Assembly: GCF_004795015.1 (NCBI RefSeq)
Contig: NZ_SSBI01000022.1
Span: 1 to 64,000, forward strand
Reading direction: 5' to 3'
Length of the DNA: 64,000 nt
DNA from: Streptomyces sp. A1277
Lineage (GTDB): Bacteria; Actinomycetota; Actinomycetes; Streptomycetales; Streptomycetaceae
Within the stretch, counting starts at the first letter, position 1. Each line of letters begins with the position of its first letter. Below the pieces are notes generated by a model, which searched no databases, was not told where the DNA came from, and was given only the letters and a program-made list of their open reading frames with translations. Position numbers and translations under genes: made by a program. Shown here one piece after another: positions 1-9,831 of this stretch.

Positions 1-1
1 G

Positions 2-112
2 ACCCAGGTCGCCAAGACCCTCGGACTGCCGACCAGCACGGTGACGAAGGGCAAGCCCGCCGGAAACGCGGACGTGTCCGTCCTCCTCGGCCAGGACTAC
101 AAGATCGAGTAG
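2..112 (+). CDS. LytR/CpsA/Psr-family protein, C-terminal end (partial)
   Basis: Only the last 36 codons are in the window. The visible residues (…TLGLPTSTVTKG…ADVSVLLGQDYK…) resemble the LytR C-terminal domain found in actinobacterial LCP proteins, which attach glycopolymers to the cell wall. The family is inferred from this short tail and from the usual neighbour order (a LytR-type gene just before rsfS in Streptomyces). A strong hairpin follows the stop codon. Confidence 0.6.
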   Translation, partial: TQVAKTLGLPTSTVTKGKPAGNADVSVLLGQDYKIE

Positions 113-122
113 CGGGGGGCGG

Positions 123-160
123 GCGGCCCCGGCCCTCCTCCCGAGAGGTGCCGGGGCCGC
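123..160 (+). terminator. Terminator after the LytR-type gene
   Basis: An 11-bp perfect stem (GCGGCCCCGGC at 123-133 with GCCGGGGCCGC at 150-160) encloses a second 4-bp CCTC/GAGG stem. No U-run follows, as is usual for Streptomyces terminators. Confidence 0.65.
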
Positions 161-250
161 TCCTGGGCGGCTGTCGGAATACGACTGCGTGGACTGTCGG
201 TTCCCCGTGAGACCCTAGGGGTCTATCCGACCGACGACGAAAGCCTGCTT

Positions 251-682
251 GTGACCGCCACTGACCGCTCCATCGAGCTCATCAACGCCGCCGCCCAGGC
301 GGCCGCCGACCGGCTCGCGCACGACATCATCGCCTACGACGTCAGCGACGTGCTGTCGATCACCGACGCCTTCCTGCTGGCCTCGGCCCCCAACGACCGC
401 CAGGTCAAGTCGATCGTCGACGAGATCGAGGAGCGGCTCCAGAAGGAGCTCGGCGCCAAGCCGGTCCGCCGCGAGGGCGACCGCGACGCCCGGTGGATCC
501 TCCTCGACTACGTCGACATCGTCATCCACGTCCAGCACAGCGAGGAGCGCGTCTTCTACGCGCTGGAGCGGCTCTGGAAGGACTGCCCCGAGATCGCTCT
601 GCCCGAGGACGCGGTGAAGACCCGCGGCAAGGCCGCTGAGCACGCGGAGCTCAACGGCGGTACGGAAGGGGAGCAGAACTGA
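251..682 (+). CDS. rsfS: Ribosome silencing factor RsfS
   Basis: A 143-residue RsfS/Iojap-family protein. The family binds uL14 on the 50S subunit and blocks subunit joining when nutrients are scarce. The core runs from about residue 5 to 120 and carries the typical block RWILLDYVDIVIHVQ and the following FYALERLW helix; length is normal. The start is GTG at 251, with only a weak GAAAG upstream. A 6-3-6 palindrome (AGACCC-TAG-GGGTCT, 210-224) lies 26 nt before the start and may be regulatory. The stop overlaps the CTG start of the next gene, so the two are probably translationally coupled. Confidence 0.93.
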   Translation: MTATDRSIELINAAAQAAADRLAHDIIAYDVSDVLSITDAFLLASAPNDRQVKSIVDEIEERLQKELGAKPVRREGDRDARWILLDYVDIVIHVQHSEERVFYALERLWKDCPEIALPEDAVKTRGKAAEHAELNGGTEGEQN

Positions 683-1332
683 ACGGCAGCAGAAGCGGCA
701 GGGGCCGCAGGATCGTCCTCTGGCGGCACGGCCAGACCGCGTGGAACCTGGAGCGCCGCTTCCAGGGCACCACGGACATCGAGCTCACCGAGTCCGGCGT
801 CGCGCAGGCCCGCAGGTCCGCCCGGCTGCTCGCCTCGCTGAAGCCGGACGCGATCGTCGCCTCCGACCTGCGGCGGGCCGCGGCCACGGCCGCCGAGCTC
901 GCCGCGGTCACCGGGCTCGACATCGCGCACGACCCGGCCCTGCGTGAGACCTACGCGGGCGCCTGGCAGGGCCTGACCCACGAGGAGATCGTGGAGCGCT
1001 ACGGCGAGCAGTACGCCGCCTGGAAGCGCGGCGAGGCCGTGCGGCGCGGCGGCGGCGAGCTGGAGACCGAGGTCGCCGACCGGGCCGCCCCCGTGGTGCT
1101 CGGACACGCCGACAAGCTGCCCGACGACGGCACGCTCGTCGTCGTCAGCCACGGTGGCACCATCCGGACCACCATCGGCCGGCTGCTGGGCCTGGAGGCG
1201 CACCACTGGGAAGGGCTCGGCGGGCTCTCCAACTGCTGCTGGTCCGTGCTGGGCGAGGGCGCCCGCGGCTGGCGCCTGCTGGAGCACAACGCCGGCACCC
1301 TGCCGGAACCGGTGCTCGGCGACGACGCCTGA
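679..1332 (+). CDS. Histidine phosphatase (phosphoglycerate mutase family), CTG start
   Basis: A 217-residue histidine phosphatase. The RHG motif (LWRHGQTAWN, catalytic His17) opens the domain and a second histidine lies in VVSHGGTIR near residue 157. This family transfers phosphoryl groups through a phospho-histidine; the substrate cannot be told from sequence. The frame is open only from 640 (TGA at 637), and there is no ATG, GTG or TTG before the RHG motif. The only fitting start is CTG at 679, overlapping the rsfS stop (CTGA), with a good ribosome binding site GGAAGGGGAG at 664-673. The gene belongs with rsfS as an operon and is followed by tRNA-Ala. Confidence 0.9.
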   Translation: MNGSRSGRGRRIVLWRHGQTAWNLERRFQGTTDIELTESGVAQARRSARLLASLKPDAIVASDLRRAAATAAELAAVTGLDIAHDPALRETYAGAWQGLTHEEIVERYGEQYAAWKRGEAVRRGGGELETEVADRAAPVVLGHADKLPDDGTLVVVSHGGTIRTTIGRLLGLEAHHWEGLGGLSNCCWSVLGEGARGWRLLEHNAGTLPEPVLGDDA

Positions 1333-1449
1333 CCGGTCCGCCCCGAGCCGCCCCGGGGCGGCAGCGGCCGGATTTCACTTTCCGGCTGGTCACAGGCTAA
1401 AGTTCTTCTTGTTCGCAGCGCGGAAACGCAGGGAAACACAGCGAACAGC

Positions 1450-2532
<1,083 letters not shown>

Positions 2533-2634
2533 GCCCCCATCGTCGGTGCTGCACCCGGGTGTTGCCAGGTGCTGCCAGTACCAGCATCAGCGGGCTCTCG
2601 TTACCCGTATGCACGCGGCACCAGTCTGGAGCCC

Positions 2635-4113
2635 ATGACCGCGACATCCGAGACGACGGCCTCACGCTCCGTCACCAGTAAAACCCCCACCACTGACAAG
2701 GCGCCTGCCCGGCTGCTCGCCGTCGTGCTGACGGCCCAGTTCATGGCGATGCTCGACCTCTTCATCGTGAACGTCGCCGCCCCGACCATCCGCACCGAAC
2801 TCGGCGCCTCCGGAGCCGGATTGCAGCTGGTGGTGGCCGGATACACCATTTCGTACGCCGTCCTGCTCGTCGCCGGCGCCCGGCTCGGCGGCGTGTTCGG
2901 GCACGGCCGCGCGCATCTGGCCGGGCTCGCGGTGTTCACCGCAGCCTCGCTCGCCTGCGGACTGGCGGCGGGCGAGGGCCAGTTGATCGCCTTCCGGGTG
3001 ATCCAGGGCGCGGGCGCGGCGGTGATGATCCCGCAGGTGCTCAGCCTGATCCAGCAGCACTTCACCGGGGCGGCGAGGGTCCGGGCGATCGGTGCCTACA
3101 GCGCCGTACTGGCCGTCGGGGCCGCCGCGGGACAGGTGGTCGGCGGGGTGCTGGTGAGCGCCGACCTGTTCGGGATGGGCTGGCGGCCGGCCTTCCTGGT
3201 CAACGTACCGATCGGACTGGCCCTGCTGTGGCTCGGCGCTCGGGCGCTGCCGGGCGAGCCCCGTACCGGACAGGCCCGGCGGGAGGCGCGGGCGCGCGGC
3301 TTCGATCCGGTGGGGCTCGTCATGCTCGCCGTGGGGGTCACCCTGCTGACCGTCCCGCTGGTGCTCGGCCAGGAACTGGGCTGGCCGGACTGGACCTGGA
3401 TCAGCCTGCTCGCCTGCGCGGCGGTCCTCACCGGCTTCGTGCTGTACGAGACGAGGCTCGCGGCGCGCGGCGGTGCGCCCCTCATCGCGCCCCGTGTGCT
3501 CCGGTTGCCCGGGATCGGTCTGGCGGCCCTGCGCATCCTGCTGGTGATGGCGACCAACGCGGGCTTCCTCTTCACGCTGACCCTGCACCTCCAGGGCGGC
3601 CTCGGGTACTCGGCGCTGCGCGCGGGGCTGATGTGCGCGCCGACCGCGGTGGTCTTCGGCGTTGCCGGGCTGACGTGGCGGCGGTGGCCCGCCCGGCTCC
3701 AGCGGGCCCTGGTCCCCGGCGGCTTCGTGCTGATGGCGGCCGGTGCGGCGCTGGTCGGCCTGGCGCTGCGGGGCGGCGGTGGCGGGGGCGCCGTGCTGTA
3801 CGCCGGTTTCGTGTTCACGGGTGGGGGAATGGCGCTCGCGTTCAGCCCGAACCTCGCGGGCGCCCTGGCGAACGTACGGCCGCAGGACGCCGCCGACGCC
3901 AGTGGAGTCCTGGTGACCGTCACGCAGTTGGGCCAGGTCATCGGCGTCGCGACGATCGGCACGCTCTACCTCAACCGCCTTGCGGCGCCCGGTCCGCAGG
4001 GGTCGGGTCAGGCGCTGTGGGTCTGCGAGCTGGCGCTGGCCGCGATCGCGTGCGCGGGGGCCGCGGCGGGTCTCGTACGGCGACGGCGGCGGGCGGGAAC
4101 TCCGGCGGGCTGA
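2635..4113 (+). CDS. MFS drug/metabolite exporter (DHA2 type)
   Basis: A 492-residue major facilitator protein of the 14-helix QacA/EmrB class, predicted to expel small molecules using the proton gradient. The first helix carries MLDLFIVNVAAPTI, the DHA2 motif D1 region, and helix 5 carries the antiporter-like motif AVGAAAGQVVGGVLV. About 14 hydrophobic helices are visible; the end is basic (RRRRRA). ATG at 2635 is chosen because the domain begins just after it and because a -10-like CAGTCT (2622-2627) lies 7 nt upstream with no ribosome binding site. The upstream frame is open back through the tRNA but is antisense to the XRE gene and not real. Confidence 0.9.
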   Translation: MTATSETTASRSVTSKTPTTDKAPARLLAVVLTAQFMAMLDLFIVNVAAPTIRTELGASGAGLQLVVAGYTISYAVLLVAGARLGGVFGHGRAHLAGLAVFTAASLACGLAAGEGQLIAFRVIQGAGAAVMIPQVLSLIQQHFTGAARVRAIGAYSAVLAVGAAAGQVVGGVLVSADLFGMGWRPAFLVNVPIGLALLWLGARALPGEPRTGQARREARARGFDPVGLVMLAVGVTLLTVPLVLGQELGWPDWTWISLLACAAVLTGFVLYETRLAARGGAPLIAPRVLRLPGIGLAALRILLVMATNAGFLFTLTLHLQGGLGYSALRAGLMCAPTAVVFGVAGLTWRRWPARLQRALVPGGFVLMAAGAALVGLALRGGGGGGAVLYAGFVFTGGGMALAFSPNLAGALANVRPQDAADASGVLVTVTQLGQVIGVATIGTLYLNRLAAPGPQGSGQALWVCELALAAIACAGAAAGLVRRRRRAGTPAG

Positions 4114-4246
4114 CCCCCTTGCGGGGTCATGGCAGAATCGGACCGCCGGAGGGGGCGACGGACCGAACGGGAGGGTGTGCGCGATGCCTGGGAGCCGCCA
4201 CGAGGTCCCGAAGCCGCCTCTCGTCCGCCGGAGCCGGAGCTGATCC

Positions 4247-4480
4247 ATGGGTGCACACAGGCGGAAGTGCGACTGGTGCGGCAGCGGTACGCCCATCGTC
4301 AGGGACATGGACCCGGTCAACGCGGACTACCAGTACTGGTGCGAGGAGTGCGCGCGGGCGCTGATCATAAAAGGCGACCCCATCGAGACCTACCGGGAGC
4401 TGGAGGGGGAGCCGATCTACGGCCGGCTCCTGGAGGAGCACTGCACGCTCAAGCGCTTCTACTCCTTCGCCACGGCCTGA
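4247..4480 (+). CDS. Small Cys4 (zinc-ribbon-like) protein of unknown function
   Basis: A 77-residue protein with CX2C (C8, C11) and CX2C (C32, C35) separated by 20 residues, which suggests one zinc site. The C-terminal half is rich in acidic and aromatic residues. ATG at 4247 follows GGAG at 4236-4239. I do not recognise a function. It sits between the MFS gene and the second tRNA-Ala. Confidence 0.72.
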   Translation: MGAHRRKCDWCGSGTPIVRDMDPVNADYQYWCEECARALIIKGDPIETYRELEGEPIYGRLLEEHCTLKRFYSFATA

Positions 4481-4594
4481 CCGCTTCCCTGCTTCCGGCC
4501 GGCGAAAACCGGACGGACCGGAATCGATTTGGTGGACGGCCGGGGGGACCGGTACTGTTCTCGATGTCGCCAGGGAGACCGGGCGGCGCAGCGA

Positions 4595-4667
<73 letters not shown>

Positions 4668-4679
4668 CAGTGAAGAAGG

Positions 4680-4714
4680 AACAGCGGGTCGTCCGGATCG
4701 GACGGCCCGCTGTT
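4680..4714 (+). terminator. Terminator of tRNA-Ala copy 2
   Basis: A 15-bp stem (AACAGCGGG-TCGTCC with GGACGG-CCCGCTGTT, one T-G pair) around loop GGATC, followed by TCG. It differs completely in sequence from the terminator of copy 1. Confidence 0.85.
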
Positions 4715-4783
4715 TCGTGTGCGCGGTGTCCATCGCGGACGACCGCCCGGAGGCGGACCGGCCCCGTGCGGTACCCTGACGCC

Positions 4784-4822
4784 ATGCGTGCCGTAGGCCT
4801 TCTGCTTAGCGAGCCGCGCTGA
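4784..4822 (+). CDS. Leader peptide of leuS (MRAVGLLLSEPR)
   Basis: A 12-residue ORF with three consecutive leucine codons (CTT CTG CTT), placed 138 nt before leuS and followed by alternative RNA hairpins. A -10-like TACCCT (4772-4777) ends 6 nt before the ATG, so the leader itself is probably a leaderless transcript. Ribosome stalling at the leucine codons when charged tRNA-Leu is scarce would favour the antiterminator and raise leucyl-tRNA synthetase. This follows the general model of actinobacterial amino-acid attenuators; the mechanism here is inferred. Confidence 0.85.
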   Translation: MRAVGLLLSEPR

Positions 4823-4866
4823 TCAGTCCCGACCGGTGAGAATGCCTGGTCGGCATCGGCGCGGCG

Positions 4867-4891
4867 TCCCCTCCTGTGCGAGGGGATTTTT
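4867..4891 (+). promoter_or_regulatory. leuS attenuator terminator
   Basis: Hairpin TCCCCTC/GAGGGGA (4867-4873 with 4880-4886, loop CTGTGC) followed by a true T-run, unusual in this genome. Upstream, GCCGCGCTGAT (overlapping the leader peptide's end, 4813-4823) can pair with ATCGGCGCGGC (4855-4865), and GACCGG (4830-4835) with CTGGTC. These alternative helices compete near the terminator, as expected for attenuation. Confidence 0.75.
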
Positions 4892-4959
4892 CGTTTCCGT
4901 GGACGCGTGTCCGTGAACGTGGGCGCCGGCAGATGACGATCGATGGAGTTTTGAGGATC

Positions 4960-7833
4960 ATGAGCGAGACGAATTCCGCAGCCGACGCTGCCGCGACGCA
5001 CCGCTACACGGCAGCGATGGCCGCCGACATCGAGGCACGCTGGCAGGACTTCTGGGACGCCGAGGGCACGTACGAGGCGCCCAACCCGACCGGTGACCTG
5101 GCGGGCGATCCGGAGCTGGCCGCCAAGCCGAAAAAGTTCATCATGGACATGTTCCCGTACCCCTCGGGTGCGGGCCTGCACGTCGGCCACCCGCTGGGCT
5201 ACATCGCCACCGATGTCTTCGCCCGCCACCAGCGGATGACCGGACACAACGTCCTGCACACCCTGGGCTTCGACGCCTTCGGCCTGCCCGCGGAGCAGTA
5301 CGCCGTACAGACCGGCACCCACCCGCGGATCTCCACCGAGGCCAACATCGCGAACATGACGGCGCAGCTGCGCCGGCTGGGCCTGGGCCACGACAAGCGC
5401 CGCTCGTTCGCCACGATCGAGTCCGAGTACTACAAGTGGACCCAGTGGATCTTCCTGCAGATCTTCAACTCCTGGTACGACACCGAGGCCGACCGGGCCC
5501 GGCCGATCGCCGAGCTGGTCGCCCAGTTCGAGAGCGGTGAGCGCGCCACCCCCGACGGCCGCGACTGGAGCGCGCTGAACGCCGCCGAGCGCGCCGACGT
5601 GCTGGGCGAGTACCGGCTGGCCTACGCCTCCGACGCCCCGGTCAACTGGTCGCCCGGCCTGGGCACCGTCCTGGCCAACGAGGAGGTCACCGCCGACGGC
5701 CGCTCCGAGCGCGGCAACTTCCCCGTCTTCAAGGCCAAGCTGCGCCAGTGGAACATGCGCATCACGGCCTACGCCGACCGGCTGCTGAACGATCTGGACG
5801 GGCTGGACTGGCCCGAGGCGATCAAGCTGCAGCAGCGCAACTGGATCGGCCGCTCCGAGGGGGCGCGCGTCGACTTCCCCGTCGACGGCGCGGGCAGCGT
5901 CACCGTCTTCACCACCCGCCAGGACACCCTGTTCGGCGCCACGTACATGGTGCTGGCGCCGGAGCACGAGCTGGTCGAGCGGATCATCCCCGCCGCCTGG
6001 CCCGAGGGCACCCACCCGGTCTGGACGGGCGGCCACGCCTCCCCGGCCGAGGCGGTCACCGCGTACCGCAAGCAGGCCGCGGCCAAGTCCGACGTCGAGC
6101 GGCAGGCCGAGGCCAAGGACAAGACCGGTGTCTTCACCGGCGCGTACGCCACCAACCCCGTCAGCGGCGAGAAGATCCCCGTCTTCATCGCCGACTACGT
6201 CCTGATGGGCTACGGCACCGGCGCGATCATGGCCGTACCGGCGCACGACGCGCGCGACTTCGCCTTCGCGCGCGCCTTCGAGCTGCCGATGCGCTGCGTC
6301 GTCGAGCCGTCGGACGACCGCGGCACGGACGCCTCGACGTGGGAGGACGCCTTCGCCTCGTACGACGGGAAGCTGGTCAACTCCGCCAACGACGAGGTCT
6401 CGCTGAACGGTCTGGGCGTAGCCGACGCCAAGGCCCGGATCACCGAGTGGCTGAAGGAGCACGGCGTCGGCGAGGGCACCGTCAACTTCCGGCTGCGCGA
6501 CTGGCTGTTCAGCCGCCAGCGCTACTGGGGCGAGCCCTTCCCGATCGTGTACGACGAGGACGGCATCGCCCACCCGCTGCCCGAGTCGATGCTGCCGCTG
6601 GAGCTGCCCGAGGTCGACGACTACTCGCCGCGCACCTTCGACCCGGACGACGCCGACACCCAGCCCGAGACCCCGCTGTCGCGCAACGCCGACTGGGTCA
6701 ACGTCACACTGGACCTGGGCGACGGCGCCGGCCCGAAGAAGTACCGCCGTGAGACGAACACCATGCCCAACTGGGCCGGCTCCTGCTGGTACGAGCTGCG
6801 CTACCTGGACCCGAACAACTCCGAGAAGCTGGTCGACCCGGCGATCGAGGAGTACTGGATGGGCCCGCGCGAGGGGCAGCCGACCGGGGGCGTCGACCTG
6901 TACGTGGGCGGCGCGGAGCACGCCGTCCTGCACCTGCTTTACGCCCGCTTCTGGTCCAAGGTGCTGCACGACCTGGGCCACGTCTCCTCCGCCGAGCCGT
7001 TCCACAAGCTGTACAACCAGGGCATGATCCAGGCATTCGTCTACCGGGACAGCCGCGGCATCGCGGTCCCGGCGGCCGAGGTCGAGGAGCGCGACGGGGC
7101 GTTCTACTACCAGGGCGAGAAGGTCTCCCGCGTCCTGGGCAAGATGGGCAAGTCCCTGAAGAACGCCGTCACGCCCGACGAGATCTGCGGCGAGTACGGC
7201 GCGGACACACTGCGCCTGTACGAGATGGCCATGGGCCCCCTGGACGTGTCGCGGCCCTGGGACACGCGTGCGGTCGTCGGCCAGTACCGGCTGCTGCAGC
7301 GGCTGTGGCGCAACATCGTCGACGAGGAGACCGGCGAGGTCACCGTCGTGGACGCCGAGCCCGGCGAGGAGACGCTGCGCGCGCTGCACAAGGCGATCGA
7401 CGGCGTCGGCGGCGACATGGCCGGCATGCGTTTCAACACGGCCATCGCCAAGGTCACCGAGCTGAACAACCACCTGACCAAGGCGGGCGGGCCGCTGCCC
7501 CGCTCCGTCGCCGAGGCGCTGGTGCTGCTGGTGGCGCCGCTGGCCCCGCACATCGCCGAGGAGCTGTGGCACCGGCTGGGCCACACGGACTCGGTCGTGC
7601 ACCAGGACTTCCCGGTGGCCGACCCGGCGTACGTCGTGGACGAGACCGTGACCTGTGTCGTGCAGGTCAAGGGCAAGGTCAAGGCCCGCCTGGAGATCTC
7701 CCCGTCGATCACGGACACGGAGCTGGAGGCCCTGGCCTTGGCCGACCCGGCCGTCGTCGCCGCGCTGGACGGAGCGGGTATCCGCAAGGTGATCGTCCGG
7801 GCGCCGAAGCTGGTGAACATCGTCCCCGCATAG
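4960..7833 (+). CDS. leuS: Leucyl-tRNA synthetase
   Basis: A 957-residue class Ia synthetase that charges tRNA-Leu in the cytoplasm. The signature HVGH (HIGH class) is at about residue 74 in PYPSGAGLHVGHPLGY, and KMGKS (KMSKS class) at about 728. Between them lies the CP1 editing domain (TTRQDTLFGATYMVLAPEH… and AVPAHDARDFAFA, with the conserved editing Asp). The zinc-binding insertion and C-terminal anticodon-binding region are present and the length is normal for Streptomyces. ATG at 4960 is used; GAGG lies just upstream and the 5' part of the frame overlaps the attenuator. Expression is likely controlled by the leader peptide at 4784. Confidence 0.97.
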   Translation: MSETNSAADAAATHRYTAAMAADIEARWQDFWDAEGTYEAPNPTGDLAGDPELAAKPKKFIMDMFPYPSGAGLHVGHPLGYIATDVFARHQRMTGHNVLHTLGFDAFGLPAEQYAVQTGTHPRISTEANIANMTAQLRRLGLGHDKRRSFATIESEYYKWTQWIFLQIFNSWYDTEADRARPIAELVAQFESGERATPDGRDWSALNAAERADVLGEYRLAYASDAPVNWSPGLGTVLANEEVTADGRSERGNFPVFKAKLRQWNMRITAYADRLLNDLDGLDWPEAIKLQQRNWIGRSEGARVDFPVDGAGSVTVFTTRQDTLFGATYMVLAPEHELVERIIPAAWPEGTHPVWTGGHASPAEAVTAYRKQAAAKSDVERQAEAKDKTGVFTGAYATNPVSGEKIPVFIADYVLMGYGTGAIMAVPAHDARDFAFARAFELPMRCVVEPSDDRGTDASTWEDAFASYDGKLVNSANDEVSLNGLGVADAKARITEWLKEHGVGEGTVNFRLRDWLFSRQRYWGEPFPIVYDEDGIAHPLPESMLPLELPEVDDYSPRTFDPDDADTQPETPLSRNADWVNVTLDLGDGAGPKKYRRETNTMPNWAGSCWYELRYLDPNNSEKLVDPAIEEYWMGPREGQPTGGVDLYVGGAEHAVLHLLYARFWSKVLHDLGHVSSAEPFHKLYNQGMIQAFVYRDSRGIAVPAAEVEERDGAFYYQGEKVSRVLGKMGKSLKNAVTPDEICGEYGADTLRLYEMAMGPLDVSRPWDTRAVVGQYRLLQRLWRNIVDEETGEVTVVDAEPGEETLRALHKAIDGVGGDMAGMRFNTAIAKVTELNNHLTKAGGPLPRSVAEALVLLVAPLAPHIAEELWHRLGHTDSVVHQDFPVADPAYVVDETVTCVVQVKGKVKARLEISPSITDTELEALALADPAVVAALDGAGIRKVIVRAPKLVNIVPA

Positions 7834-7871
7834 CCACGACTGCGGTGGGGAAGGCGTGAGGGCTTTCCCCT

Positions 7872-7914
7872 ACGGGCAGGTTGGGGGTTCCGACGGAACC
7901 CCCAACCTGCCCGT
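7872..7914 (+). terminator. Terminator of leuS
   Basis: A perfect 20-bp stem with a 3-nt GAC loop (7872-7891 pairs with 7895-7914). One of the longest perfect hairpins in the window. Confidence 0.9.
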
Positions 7915-7980
7915 TCCGTTTACGGTGGAGGGGACCGGTGAACGTGTGCCGGCGGCCGTCACACCTTCAGAGGGGCGCTC

Positions 7981-8691
7981 ATGGAAGCCGTGATCCTGAT
8001 CCTGGGGCTGCTCGTCGTCTTCATGGCCCTGGGCGTCTACGCGACCGTCAAGGTCGTCGGGGCGGCCAGACGCGGCGTGGACCGGACGATCACACAGGCC
8101 CGCCGCACCGTCGAGGACACCACCCTGCGGGCGAAGAGCTACGGACAGCTGGGCGTCGGCGCGGAGCTGGCGCAGCTGCGCCTGACGCTGCGGACGTCGA
8201 TGCGCGCCACGCAGGAGGCCCTGCGTGCGGGCGTGGCGGAGGACGCCTCGCTCTCGGAGTCCCTGGGCCTGTTCGAACGGCTCGGGGTGCACGGCCGGGA
8301 GCTGGACGAGGAGCTGAAGGCGCTGGAGCGCGAGCCGGACAAGGCGACGATCGCCTCTCGGCTGCCGGGCCTCAAGGAGCGCACCGCGCAGATCACCGGG
8401 TCCGCCGACGCGCTGCGCTGGGCCGCCCGGGACCGGGCGCGGCAGTTCGCCGCCGACGACCTCTCGACCCTGAACGCGCAGATCGACGTGGAGGCCGGGG
8501 CGCTGCGGCACTGGACGACGGAGGAGCCGGCGGCGCGGCCCGGGCGGCCGGCGGACCGGGGCGGGGAACCGGAAGCGCCGGGCGCGCCGGGCGGGGACCG
8601 GACACCTCCGGAGGCCATCACGGCCCGGGACCCCCGCCGGCAGAACGCCTACCCGTGGCAGAAGACGGCCCGGCCCGAGACGACGAACTGA
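7981..8691 (+). CDS. Single-pass membrane protein with coiled coil, unknown function
   Basis: A 236-residue protein. Residues 1-25 form one transmembrane segment (AVILILGLLVVFMALGVYAT). Residues 30-165 are charged and helical, rich in Arg/Glu/Leu heptads, and look like a coiled coil on the cytoplasmic side. The last 70 residues are Pro/Gly/Arg-rich and disordered, ending in NAYPWQKTARP. I do not recognise a family. AGGGGCG lies upstream of ATG at 7981. It stands alone between leuS and the DegV gene. Confidence 0.8.
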   Translation: MEAVILILGLLVVFMALGVYATVKVVGAARRGVDRTITQARRTVEDTTLRAKSYGQLGVGAELAQLRLTLRTSMRATQEALRAGVAEDASLSESLGLFERLGVHGRELDEELKALEREPDKATIASRLPGLKERTAQITGSADALRWAARDRARQFAADDLSTLNAQIDVEAGALRHWTTEEPAARPGRPADRGGEPEAPGAPGGDRTPPEAITARDPRRQNAYPWQKTARPETTN

Positions 8692-8883
8692 GCCTGCCGG
8701 GACGTGTGCGGCCGCGGTCGCGATCGCCGCTCCGGGCCCGGCCCGGGCGGGTCGGCCGGGACGGAGGTACGCCGGGACCACCGGCGACCGAGGGTGGCAG
8801 GATGCGAAACGAAGCGACCGTGACTGATCATTCGCGCGGGGTCGGACTGCCGACTCCCCGCCCCTGCGGGTAACCTCCCGCTC

Positions 8884-9729
8884 ATGTCCCGCCATGTCGC
8901 GATCGTCACCGATTCCACGGCCTACCTGCCGCCCGACGCGATGGAGCGGCACGGCATCACCGCGGTGCCACTGACCGTGGTCCTGGGCGACCAGGCCCTG
9001 GAGGAGGGCACCGAGATCTCGGCCCGCTCCCTGGCCCTGGCCCTCCAGAAGCGCCGACCCGTGACGACCTCGCGCCCCAGCCCCGAGGTCTTCGCCGCCA
9101 CGTACGAGGCCGCCGCCGAGGCCGGTGCGCGCGGCATCGTCTCGCTCCATCTGTCCGCGGAGTTCTCCGGTACGTACGACGCGGCGCTGGTGGCGGCGAA
9201 GGACGCTCCGGTGCCGGTGCGGGTGGTGGACACGGGAATGGTCGCGATGGCCCTCGGCTTCTGCGCCCTGGCGGCGGCCGAGACGGCCGAGGCGGGCGCC
9301 GACCTGGACGAGGCGGTGGCGGCGGCCGAGAAGCGCGCGGCGAGCACCTCCACGTACTTCTACGTCGACACCCTGGACTACCTGCGGCGCGGCGGCCGGA
9401 TCGGCGCCGCGCAGGCGCTGCTCGGCTCGGCCCTCGCCGTGAAGCCCCTGCTTCAGCTGGACGGGGGGCGGATCGAACTGCTGGAGAAGGTACGGACGGC
9501 CTCGAAGGCCATCGCCCGGCTGGAGGAGATCGTCGCCGAACGCGCGGGCAGCGGCCGGGTGGACCTCGCGGTGCACCACCTGGCGGCGCCGGAGCGGGCC
9601 GAGCGGCTGGCCGAGCGGCTGCGGGAGCGGGTGCCCGGGCTGGTGGACCTCCATGTCAGCGAGGTGGGCGCGGTGATCGGCGCCCACACCGGCCCGGGGC
9701 TGCTGGGAGCGGTGGTCTCGCCGCGCTGA
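8884..9729 (+). CDS. DegV-family fatty-acid-binding protein
   Basis: A 281-residue DegV protein. It opens with VAIVTDSTAYLPP and carries TSRPSPEVF, the conserved SLHLSAEFSGTY and the YVDTLDYLRRGGRI block, all typical of this family. DegV proteins bind one fatty acid; FakB members present it to the kinase FakA. No fakA is in the window. ATG at 8884 has no ribosome binding site but a -10-like TAACCT (8871-8876) 7 nt upstream. It lies ahead of comEA but 100 bp away with its own stop. Confidence 0.93.
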   Translation: MSRHVAIVTDSTAYLPPDAMERHGITAVPLTVVLGDQALEEGTEISARSLALALQKRRPVTTSRPSPEVFAATYEAAAEAGARGIVSLHLSAEFSGTYDAALVAAKDAPVPVRVVDTGMVAMALGFCALAAAETAEAGADLDEAVAAAEKRAASTSTYFYVDTLDYLRRGGRIGAAQALLGSALAVKPLLQLDGGRIELLEKVRTASKAIARLEEIVAERAGSGRVDLAVHHLAAPERAERLAERLRERVPGLVDLHVSEVGAVIGAHTGPGLLGAVVSPR

Positions 9730-9831
9730 CGTCACTCTCCGGAGTGGCCGAGTTGTACACAACGGGCCGGTTTTCCACGGAAATCGCGTGCGCTCAGCGG
9801 GATGGGGCGGGAGTGCCTAGCGTCCTGGGGC

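Noticed and set aside
8802..8873. A 23-codon ORF (MRNEATVTDH…) before the DegV gene
   Set aside because: Overlaps the DegV -10 box, has a poor ribosome binding site and no amino-acid run or hairpin to suggest a leader.
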